From: JBQTIM01 sp052388135
GTDB lineage: Bacteria > Elusimicrobiota > Elusimicrobia > FEN-1173
Length of the DNA stretch: 6,746 nt
Assembly: GCA_052388135.1 (NCBI GenBank)
Contig: JBQTIM010000049.1
Coordinates: forward strand, 1-6,746
Direction of reading: 5' to 3'
The notes under the pieces are model-generated. The model was not told the origin of the DNA and did no database searches. It saw nothing but the letters and a program-made list of their open reading frames with translations. Positions 1 through 5,148 of this stretch are shown here, piece after piece (the first letter of the stretch is position 1; each line of letters starts with the position of its first letter). The translations under genes were made by a program, and so were the position numbers.

Positions 1-237
1 GTCCACGCCCAGGGTGTAATGGATGTTGAAGGCCGGTATCCAGCTCAGCTTTTCCAAAAATTGCACGCCGGCCAACGAGGAGTCGAAAGCCGTGTAAAGC
101 CAGCCCGACAGAACCAGCGGGGCGGCGGCCGCCGCCGTGGCCGTCCAGCGGATGGCCGCCTTCTTCTCCTTGTCCAGGAAGAGGATGACGACCGCGCCCA
201 GCAAAGGCAAAAACGTGATGAGGCTCAGAATACCCAT
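1..237 (-). CDS. nuoM: NADH-quinone oxidoreductase subunit M, N-terminal part
   Basis: This is the start of the second of the three antiporter-like, proton-pumping membrane subunits of complex I. Only the first 79 codons are in the window and the gene runs off the low-coordinate edge in frame. The N-terminus reads MGILSLITFLPLLGAVVILF, a typical NuoM first transmembrane helix. It is followed by a short charged loop (LDKEKKAAIRW) and a second hydrophobic segment. The ATG is set by a strong ribosome-binding site, AAGGAG, five bases upstream. The gene lies 46 bp after nuoL in the canonical L-M order, which supports nuoM over the related nuoN or nuoL. The catalytic lysines and glutamate of the family lie beyond the window, so they cannot be checked here. 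Confidence 0.9.
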   Translation of the reverse strand, partial: MGILSLITFLPLLGAVVILFLDKEKKAAIRWTATAAAAAPLVLSGWLYTAFDSSLAGVQFLEKLSWIPAFNIHYTLGVD

Positions 238-242
238 GGAAG

Positions 243-248
243 CTCCTT
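243..248 (-). promoter_or_regulatory. Ribosome-binding site of nuoM
   Basis: On the minus strand the sequence reads AAGGAG, then CTTCC, then the nuoM ATG. This is a near-perfect anti-16S match with a five-base spacer. It is one of the clearest Shine-Dalgarno sites in the window and contrasts with nuoL and nuoH, whose leaders consist of repeat DNA and have no obvious site. Confidence 0.75.
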
Positions 249-258
249 AGAGAGTTGG

Positions 259-270
259 AATGATGAAGGA
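259..270. repeat. 12-bp fragment of the K-L heptamer repeat
   Basis: The plus-strand sequence AATGATGAAGGA in the nuoL-nuoM gap is identical to the reverse complement of positions 2296-2307, in the hairpin between nuoK and nuoL. The flanks do not match further. It may be the remnant of a decayed copy, or a chance match in a simple ATGAA-type sequence. Confidence 0.35.
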
Positions 271-283
271 CGGACGCGCTGTC

Positions 284-2239
284 TCATCCGAAAGCTTTGA
301 TCGCCCAGGCCAACAGAACCCCCAGGCCGGCGGCCACCACCAGAAGATAGAACTGCGCGAACCCCGTCTGCAAAAGCGGCAGGGCGGAGCCCAAAAGCCG
401 CGTCACCTCGCCCACGCCGTTCACCAGCCACCCGTCCACGATCACGTCGTCGAACCAGCGCTTGGCGCGGGAAATCAAACGGGCCGCCCAGCCGAAGCCG
501 TCCACCACGCGCTGGTCCAGCACCTCGTAGTCGAACCACGACAGCCCGCGGGAAACGGGGTGGTAAACCTTGGCGATGAGCCAGAGGTACAGCTCGTCGG
601 TGTAGCGCCGGCCCAGGGCCTCGTGCAGGCCGGGATACCGCCGCGCCAGGGCCGCCGGGTTCGGGCTTCCCATCAAATACATGGACCAGGCCAGGCCGCC
701 GCCCACGCCCAGCGCCGCCAAAGACACCAGCAATACGAAAAAGCCGCCGTGGTGCGCCGCGCCGGGAGCCGCCGGCACCCACTTCCCGAAAGGCCACACG
801 TAGGTGAGGAAGAACCCCGCCCCCAGGGACAAGACCGCCAGCACCGCCAGCGGGACGGCCATGGACGGGCCGGACTCGTGGGCGTGGGCGAACTTGTGAG
901 GGTCCCGGGGATCGCCCAGGAACGTCAAAAAGGTGAGGCGGCACATGTAAAAAGCCGTGAGGAGCGCCGTGAACGCCGCCACCGCGAAAAGCGGCGCGTT
1001 GTGGACCGCGTGGACCGACCCCAGGATGGCCTCCTTGCTGTAGAAGCCCGACAAGAAAGGCACGCCGATGATGGCCCCCGTGGCGCAGGCGAAAGTGATG
1101 AACGTGATGGGCATCTTGCGCGACAGGCCGCCCATCTTCCACATGTCGTTGGTGTGCACCGCGTGGATCACGCTGCCGGCGCCCAGGAACAGCAGGGCCT
1201 TGAAGAACGCGTGGGTGGTCAGGTGGAACATTCCCGACTGCACGTCGCCCACGCCCAGGGCCATCATCATGTAGCCCAATTGGCTGATGGTGGAATAGGC
1301 CAGCACCCGCTTGATGTCGGCCGCCGTCAGGGCGCTGGAGGCGGCCACCAGCGCCGTGATGCCGCCCACCCAGGCCACCGTGCTCATGGCCGCGGGCGAA
1401 AGCGCCAGGATGAAATGGGACCGGGCCATCAAATAAATGCCGGCGGCCACCATGGTGGCCGCGTGGATGAGGGCCGAGACCGGCGTGGGCCCCTCCATGG
1501 CGTCGGGCAGCCAGACGTGCAGGGGCACCTGGGCCGACTTGCCCATGGCGCCGCAAAACAACAGCAAAGCCGCCGCCGTGGCCACGGGCGCCAGGCGGGC
1601 CAGGTGGTCCGTCTGTAAAATGGTGAAATTGAACGTGCCGGTGACGGAAAAAATCAGCAGAAGCCCTATGTAGAACCCCAGGTCGCCCACCCGCGTGGTG
1701 ATGAAAGCCTTGCGGTTGGCGTAGGCCGCCGCCGGCCGCTCGAACTCGAAGCCGATGAGCAAATAGGAACAAAGCCCCACCAGCTCCCAGCCGATGAAGA
1801 ACTGCAAAAAGTTGTTGGCCACCACCAGCAGGAGCATGGAGAAGGTGAACAGCGACAGGTAGGCGTAATAGCGCCCGAAGCGCGGCTTGCCGTGCTGGTA
1901 GCCCAGGGAGTAAACCTGCACGAGGAAGGACACCAGCGTCACCACCAAAAGCATCACGGCGGCCATGCCGTCGATGAGCACGCCGGCGCCCATGTTGAAA
2001 TACCCCGTCTTGAACCAGTCCACCGCCAGCTCGAAATACCTCCCCGACGGCCCCTCGTTGGGAAGCACCACGCTGCCCGAATAAATTCCCGCGACCAAGC
2101 CGATGGAATGGATCAGGCCGTAAAGGATGGCCAGCAGGCCGATCCAGGCGCCCTCCATGGGCAGAAAACGCCCGAAGAAAATGATGAGCGCCGCGGCGAT
2201 GAGCGGCAACAGCGGGATTAAATAGGCGTGTTCTAACAT
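284..2239 (-). CDS. nuoL: NADH-quinone oxidoreductase subunit L
   Basis: NuoL is the most distal antiporter-like subunit of the membrane arm of complex I; it translocates protons and carries the long lateral helix. The product is 651 residues (E. coli about 613). The N-terminal MLEHAYLIPLLPLIAAALII is a normal NuoL start. Key family residues are visible: Glu152 in WELVGLCSYLLIGF, Lys234 in MGKSAQVPLHVWLPDAMEGP, His259 in ALIHAATMVAAGIYL, Lys347 in HAFFKALLFLGAGS, and Lys402 in FLSGFYSKEAIL. The C-terminus has an amphipathic stretch and a last hydrophobic helix (LLVVAAGLGVLLAWAIKAF), matching the lateral helix and its anchor. An in-frame ATG at 2296 would add 19 residues (670 in total), but those codons lie inside the heptamer hairpin and look unlike NuoL, so 2239 is preferred. 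No Shine-Dalgarno site precedes 2239. The gene ends in TGA. Confidence 0.96.
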   Translation of the reverse strand: MLEHAYLIPLLPLIAAALIIFFGRFLPMEGAWIGLLAILYGLIHSIGLVAGIYSGSVVLPNEGPSGRYFELAVDWFKTGYFNMGAGVLIDGMAAVMLLVVTLVSFLVQVYSLGYQHGKPRFGRYYAYLSLFTFSMLLLVVANNFLQFFIGWELVGLCSYLLIGFEFERPAAAYANRKAFITTRVGDLGFYIGLLLIFSVTGTFNFTILQTDHLARLAPVATAAALLLFCGAMGKSAQVPLHVWLPDAMEGPTPVSALIHAATMVAAGIYLMARSHFILALSPAAMSTVAWVGGITALVAASSALTAADIKRVLAYSTISQLGYMMMALGVGDVQSGMFHLTTHAFFKALLFLGAGSVIHAVHTNDMWKMGGLSRKMPITFITFACATGAIIGVPFLSGFYSKEAILGSVHAVHNAPLFAVAAFTALLTAFYMCRLTFLTFLGDPRDPHKFAHAHESGPSMAVPLAVLAVLSLGAGFFLTYVWPFGKWVPAAPGAAHHGGFFVLLVSLAALGVGGGLAWSMYLMGSPNPAALARRYPGLHEALGRRYTDELYLWLIAKVYHPVSRGLSWFDYEVLDQRVVDGFGWAARLISRAKRWFDDVIVDGWLVNGVGEVTRLLGSALPLLQTGFAQFYLLVVAAGLGVLLAWAIKAFG

Positions 2240-2249
2240 AGGCAAGTAT

Positions 2250-2309
2250 GAATTATGAAGGATGAATGATGAAAATATGTCAAAACCATAATTCATCCTT
2301 CATCATTTC
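2250..2309. repeat. Heptamer-built inverted repeat between nuoK and nuoL
   Basis: The arms are 2250-2267 and 2291-2309. Their core, ATGAAGGATGAAT at 2255-2267, pairs perfectly with ATTCATCCTTCAT at 2291-2303. Flanking bases extend the stem with a mismatch (T2253/T2306) and a bulge (C2304), and TGATG/CAT bases extend it inward. Each arm is a run of degenerate seven-base units of the form nATGAAn. The element fills almost the whole 71-bp gap and would form a hairpin in the polycistronic mRNA directly before nuoL. It is AT-rich compared with the surrounding genes and has no U-tract, so it is not a typical terminator. Confidence 0.75.
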
Positions 2310-2310
2310 A

Positions 2311-2616
2311 TCAACCCTTCAGAATGTTCAGATCTTCCGTCAACACCGTTTTAAAATTCCTATAAATGGTGAGCACCAGGGCCAAGCCCACCACGGCCTC
2401 GGCGGCGGCGAGCGCGATGATGAAAAGAGTGGCGCCCTGGCCCCAGGGCCGGCCCGGATGCAGGAAGCGGTTGAACGCCACGAAGTTCAAATTGGCCGCG
2501 TTGAAGATGAGCTCGATGGACATAAGCACCGTGAGCATGTTCCGCCGGGCCAGCACGCCGTAAAGGCCGATGCCGAAGAGAAGCGCGCTGACCGCCAGGT
2601 AGCCTTCCAGGGCCAT
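2311..2616 (-). CDS. nuoK: NADH-quinone oxidoreductase subunit K
   Basis: NuoK is a small three-helix membrane subunit that forms part of the E-channel proton path linking the quinone site to the antiporter subunits. The product is 101 residues, the usual family length. It begins MALEGYLAVSALLFGIGLYG and has three hydrophobic helices. The two essential membrane glutamates are present: Glu35 in MLTVLMSIELIFNAANLNF and Glu73 in IIALAAAEAVVGLALVL (Glu36 and Glu72 in E. coli). The ATG at 2616 follows the nuoJ stop by two bases and has AAGGAGG ten bases upstream, inside the end of nuoJ, so the genes are translationally coupled. The frame stays open further upstream, but that part overlaps nuoJ and is not NuoK-like. 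The gene ends in TGA immediately before the heptamer hairpin. Confidence 0.97.
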   Translation of the reverse strand: MALEGYLAVSALLFGIGLYGVLARRNMLTVLMSIELIFNAANLNFVAFNRFLHPGRPWGQGATLFIIALAAAEAVVGLALVLTIYRNFKTVLTEDLNILKG

Positions 2617-2618
2617 GG

Positions 2619-3110
2619 TCAGGCGTCCTCCTTGCGGCGCGTGAAATAAATGGCTCCCACCAGGGCGGCCAAAAGCACCAGCGAAACGGCCTCGAAAGGA
2701 AGCACCAAGTCCCGCAGGAGCAAAAGGCCCAGCCCGGCGGTGGTCGGCAAAACCTCGCCGGGCGTCCCCTCCGGCAGGAAGCGGAACAGCGCCGCCAAAA
2801 GCCACACGAAGAGGGCCGATACCAATATGGACACCAGCCACTGCCCGTTCACCTGCCGCGCCACCCAATCCTTGGGGCTTCCGGACAACAGCACCACGAA
2901 CATCAGAAGCACCACGATGCCGCCGGAATAAAGCAGAACCTGCACCACGAAAAGGAAGTCCGCTCCCAGCATGGCGAAAAGGCCGCCCACGCCCGTCAGG
3001 GAAAGCACCAGGAACAGCGCCGCGTGGAAAACGTTCTTCAGCGTCACCACCAGGACGGCGGGGACGAGCACCATGAGCGCCAGGGCGATGAAGACGGCGG
3101 CCTGGATCAC
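2619..3110 (-). CDS. nuoJ: NADH-quinone oxidoreductase subunit J
   Basis: NuoJ is a five-helix membrane subunit next to NuoH and NuoK in the complex I proton channel. With a GTG start at 3110 the product is 163 residues, a normal length. The diagnostic third helix is GADFLFVVQVLLYSGGIVVL (residues 49-68), which matches the family pattern GxxFxxxxQVLxYxGxIxVL. The last helix, LPFEAVSLVLLAALVGAIYF, is also typical. The GTG overlaps the nuoI stop in a GTGA arrangement (four shared bases), a classic coupled junction. A weak AAGG lies seven bases upstream. The frame is open for over 350 bases further upstream, but there it overlaps nuoI in another frame and carries no NuoJ sequence. The gene ends in TGA. 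Confidence 0.95.
   Translation of the reverse strand: MIQAAVFIALALMVLVPAVLVVTLKNVFHAALFLVLSLTGVGGLFAMLGADFLFVVQVLLYSGGIVVLLMFVVLLSGSPKDWVARQVNGQWLVSILVSALFVWLLAALFRFLPEGTPGEVLPTTAGLGLLLLRDLVLPFEAVSLVLLAALVGAIYFTRRKEDA
2627..2633 (-). promoter_or_regulatory. Ribosome-binding site of nuoK
   Basis: The minus strand reads AAGGAGG ten bases before the nuoK ATG, within the last codons of nuoJ. It is a strong match with a slightly long spacer and decides the short NuoK start over the longer open frame. Confidence 0.6.
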
Positions 3111-3655
3111 GACGCGGCCTTGGCCGGCGGAGGAGGCGCGGGCGCCTTGGGGGCGGCCGGCGCCAGCTCGGCGTCGAAATGCCCTTCCTTGGTCAGGAAC
3201 TTGCTCCACACCTGGCCCGGCTCCAAGCCCGCCGGCTGCGGCTCCTCGGGCTTCCACTCCACGATGAAATCGTTCCGGTTCGTGAAGGTCAGCTCGTACT
3301 CCTTGCTGTGGTGCACGGACTTGGGCTTGGTGGGGCAGGCCTCCTCGCAGAGGCGGCAGAAATTTCACTTGGCGAAATCGATCTTGTACCACTTCAGGTC
3401 CTTGCGCTTGGTCTGCTCGTTGCGCTCGGCGTCCAGGGTGATGCACTTCGACGGGCAGGCCCGCACGCACATGTCGCAGGAGATGCAGATGTCGGGATGG
3501 AAGGCCAAAGCCCCCCGCCAGCGGTCCGACAGCTCCAGCTTCTCCACGGGATACTGCACCGTGATGGCCGGCGAGAACATGTATTTGAGCGTCACGCTCA
3601 GCCCCTTCATCAGGGAAAACGCGGTGCGCCCAACGGTGCGGAAATAGTTCAGCAT
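3107..3655 (-). CDS. nuoI: NADH-quinone oxidoreductase subunit I, 2x[4Fe-4S], with in-frame TGA at codon 97
   Basis: NuoI (TYKY/Nqo9) carries clusters N6a and N6b, which pass electrons to N2 and quinone. The product would be 182 residues if codon 97 is read through; E. coli NuoI has 180. The N-terminus (MLNYFRTVGRTAFSLMKGLS) and the block SPAITVQYPVEKLELSDRWR are typical. The first motif, CISCDMCVRACP, gives Cys57, Cys60, Cys63 and Cys67. The second reads (TGA)-NF-C100-RL-C103-EEA-C107-P, so TGA (3365-3367) replaces its first cysteine, a ligand of N6b together with Cys100, Cys103 and Cys67. Reading frame and family similarity continue unbroken after it (KEYELTFTNRNDFIVEW). The protein ends in an Ala/Pro-rich tail. 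Terminating at the TGA would leave 96 residues and no N6b site. The start follows the nuoH stop by one base, with GGAG eight bases upstream. Selenocysteine, a fresh nonsense mutation or a sequencing error all fit. Confidence 0.88.
3339..3367 (-). promoter_or_regulatory. In-frame UGA followed by a possible SECIS-like hairpin in nuoI
   Basis: The UGA is at 3367-3365 in mRNA order. Ten bases later GCCUC (3354-3350) can pair with GAGGC (3343-3339), enclosing the six-base loop UGCGAG. The loop starts 16 bases after the UGA and has G as its second base. Known bacterial SECIS elements are short hairpins at about this distance, usually with a G at the start of the loop. The stem is only five base pairs, and an alternative register (CCUC/GAGG with a UGC loop) exists. 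The same bases encode the conserved RLCEEA residues, so in GC-rich DNA the hairpin could be a coding by-product. Treat it as a candidate only. Confidence 0.3.
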
Positions 3656-3656
3656 G

Positions 3657-4877
3657 TCATGATCTCCAAAGGATCAAAGCCCCCGCCAGCACCACGTTGG
3701 CCAGCGCCCACGGCAGGAGGAACTTCCAGCAGAACTCCATGAGCCTGTCCACGCGCATGCGGGGATACGTCCAACGGAACCAGATGAAGAAGAACACGAT
3801 GAAAAGGGTTTTGGCGAAGAACCACATATAGGACGGGATCCAGTCCAGGAACGGCAGGATGGGCGACCCGCCGCCCAGGAACAACACCGCGCCCAGGGCG
3901 CTGTTCAGGAACACGTAGGCGTATTCCGCCAGGAAGAACAGGGCGAACTTCATGCCGGAATACTCGGTGTTGTAGCCCGCCACCAGCTCCGATTCCGCCT
4001 CGGCGATGTCGAAAGGCACGCGGTTGGTCTCGGCCACGGAGCTGATCAAATAAATGATGAACGCCACCTGCCCCACCACGGGATAAAAGATGAACCAGCG
4101 CGGGAAGAAGCCCCAAAGGAAGCCCTCCTGGGCGCCGGCCAGCTTGGACAGCGAAAGCGTGCCCGCCCACATCACCACCGGCAGGACCGCGATGACCCGG
4201 GGAATTTCGTAGCTCACCACCTGCGCCGCCGCCCGCAGGCCGCCCAGAACGGAATACTTGTTGTTGGAACCCCAGCCCGCCATGAGGAACCCGATGACCG
4301 ACAGGCCGGAAATGGCCAGCACGTAAAGCAGCCCCACGTCCAGGTCCGCCGCCATCAGACCTTGACCGAAAGGCAGGGGCGCGTAAGCGAGGTAGGCGGG
4401 CGCCGCCACAACCACGGGGGCGAAAAAATGAATCCACTTATCCGCGCCGGCCGGCACGATGTCTTCTTTCAGCAAAAGTTTGATGCCGTCGGCCACGGTC
4501 TGCGCCCAGCCGTGCCAAAGCCCCGTCCGCATGGGCCCCATGCGCACCTGGATGTGGGCCGCGATCTTCTGCTCCCACCACACGAGGAACGCGGGAACGG
4601 CCTGGATCACCGTCAGGATGAGGGAGCAAGGCACCGCGAACCCCACCAACTCCGGAATCCAGCCCGGCCAGCCCCTGCGCGCCACGGTCAAGGCCAGATA
4701 GTCCATGGCCTGGACGAAGCGGGGATGAATTTCCCCCACCAGCGCCGCCAGCGCCAGCGGCGGCAAAAGCAAAATCGCCAGCACCCGGAACGAGCGCAGG
4801 TAGCGCCCCCGGATGGCCTCCGGCGTCTGGCTCGGAGCCCAAGGCCCCAACACGGTCCAGGGAGATTGGGTGCTCAT
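3657..4877 (-). CDS. nuoH: NADH-quinone oxidoreductase subunit H
   Basis: NuoH (ND1 homologue) anchors the peripheral arm to the membrane and forms much of the quinone cavity. The product is 406 residues with about nine hydrophobic segments, longer than the usual 320-350. Conserved blocks are visible: WWEQKIAAHIQVRMGPMRTG (from residue 100), GIKLLLKEDIVP (131-142), AETNRVPFDIAEAESELVAG (282-301, the quinone-site loop), then YNTEYSGMKFALFFLAEYAY. Residues 1-60 form an N-terminal extension with an extra hydrophobic segment around 30-48. An internal Met58 (codon at 4706) would give a 349-residue protein closer to family length. However, neither start has a clear Shine-Dalgarno site, and the upstream codons keep the GC-rich bias of the gene, so 4877 is kept. 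The ATG abuts the repeat element upstream. The gene ends in TGA one base before nuoI. Confidence 0.95.
   Translation of the reverse strand: MSTQSPWTVLGPWAPSQTPEAIRGRYLRSFRVLAILLLPPLALAALVGEIHPRFVQAMDYLALTVARRGWPGWIPELVGFAVPCSLILTVIQAVPAFLVWWEQKIAAHIQVRMGPMRTGLWHGWAQTVADGIKLLLKEDIVPAGADKWIHFFAPVVVAAPAYLAYAPLPFGQGLMAADLDVGLLYVLAISGLSVIGFLMAGWGSNNKYSVLGGLRAAAQVVSYEIPRVIAVLPVVMWAGTLSLSKLAGAQEGFLWGFFPRWFIFYPVVGQVAFIIYLISSVAETNRVPFDIAEAESELVAGYNTEYSGMKFALFFLAEYAYVFLNSALGAVLFLGGGSPILPFLDWIPSYMWFFAKTLFIVFFFIWFRWTYPRMRVDRLMEFCWKFLLPWALANVVLAGALILWRS
3664..3667 (-). promoter_or_regulatory. Ribosome-binding site of nuoI
   Basis: GGAG on the minus strand lies eight bases before the nuoI ATG, inside the last codons of nuoH, whose TGA ends one base before that ATG. 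It supports normal initiation of nuoI, so the gene upstream of the odd TGA is probably being translated. Confidence 0.55.
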
Positions 4878-5009
4878 AAAAGAAACAGGGCGTGAATCGT
4901 GACCGGTGAATGGTGAATAGGAAAGTCTCCACCAACACCGCGGGCCCGGCCCTGCCGCCTTGTCGTTACCGATTCACTGTTCACGATTCACCGTTCACGC
5001 TTTTAGTCT
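4877..5009. repeat. Heptamer hairpin element, copy A (adjacent to nuoH)
   Basis: This is an imperfect inverted repeat with arms 4889-4918 and 4971-5000 around a 52-base loop. The arms are degenerate seven-base units around GTGAA: CGTGAAT, CGTGACC, GGTGAAT, GGTGAAT on one side and their complements on the other. The ends carry TAAAAG (4877-4882) and CTTTTA (5000-5005) as a six-base terminal inverted repeat. The last base of the element is the A of the nuoH start codon, so the nuoH leader is repeat DNA. The transcript would form a long hairpin just before nuoH. It contains no gene. Confidence 0.85.
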
Positions 5010-5145
5010 TAAAAGTAGAAACAGGGCGTGAATCGTGAACGGTGAATGGTGAATGGAAAAATATCCACCAACACCATGTGTTTGGCCTTGTTGTTTTGCC
5101 GCTGCCGATTCACTGTTCACGATTCACCATTCACGCCGTTAGTCC
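5010..5145. repeat. Heptamer hairpin element, copy B (adjacent to nuoD)
   Basis: This is a second copy in the same orientation, offset by exactly 136 bases from copy A. The arms are 5025-5054 and 5107-5136. The left end plus arm (5019-5054) differs from copy A at one base of 36, and the right arm at one of 30. The 52-base loop (5055-5106) differs at 18 positions without any indel, apart from a conserved 12-base block TCCACCAACACC. TAAAAG at 5010-5015 forms the left end; the right end is degenerate (GTTAGTCC). Together the two copies fill the nuoD-nuoH gap, and I see no gene in either. Confidence 0.85.
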
Positions 5146-5148
5146 GTT

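Noticed and set aside
260..1618. Long plus-strand open frames opposite nuoL, and similar ones opposite nuoH (4362-4895) and nuoD (5272-6186)
   Set aside because: Their translations are rich in His, Arg, Gln and Gly with no family motifs. They are antisense shadows created by GC-rich codon use in well-identified nuo genes.
225..1772. Long minus-strand open frame overlapping nuoL in another frame
   Set aside because: It is low-complexity (Gly, Arg, His and Pro) and lies out of frame with nuoL, whose motifs are unambiguous.
2240..2296. NuoL start at ATG 2296
   Set aside because: The extra 19 residues come from the heptamer hairpin, are not NuoL-like, and the AAGG before this ATG touches it without a spacer. 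Start 2239 gives the normal N-terminus, though without a clear ribosome-binding site.
3107..3316. Separate 69-residue protein restarting at GTG 3316 after the nuoI TGA
   Set aside because: It would lack any cluster motif, has no ribosome-binding site, and is simply the C-terminal part of NuoI in the same frame.
3365..3367. UGA generally reassigned to an amino acid in this organism
   Set aside because: nuoD, nuoH, nuoI, nuoJ, nuoK and nuoL all end with TGA at the expected family C-terminus, and no other internal TGA occurs, so UGA works as a stop here.
4877..5009. Rho-independent terminator between nuoD and nuoH
   Set aside because: The stem arms are separated by a 52-base loop, the T-rich run is interrupted and does not directly follow the stem, and downstream genes belong to the same complex. 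Attenuation remains possible but is not shown.
5000..5015. CTTTTA-GTCT-TAAAAG palindrome as an operator
   Set aside because: It is formed by the abutting ends of the two repeat copies, which explains it without a regulator.
4889..5136. CRISPR array
   Set aside because: The units are seven-base degenerate repeats arranged as inverted arms. There are no direct repeats of CRISPR length with unique spacers.
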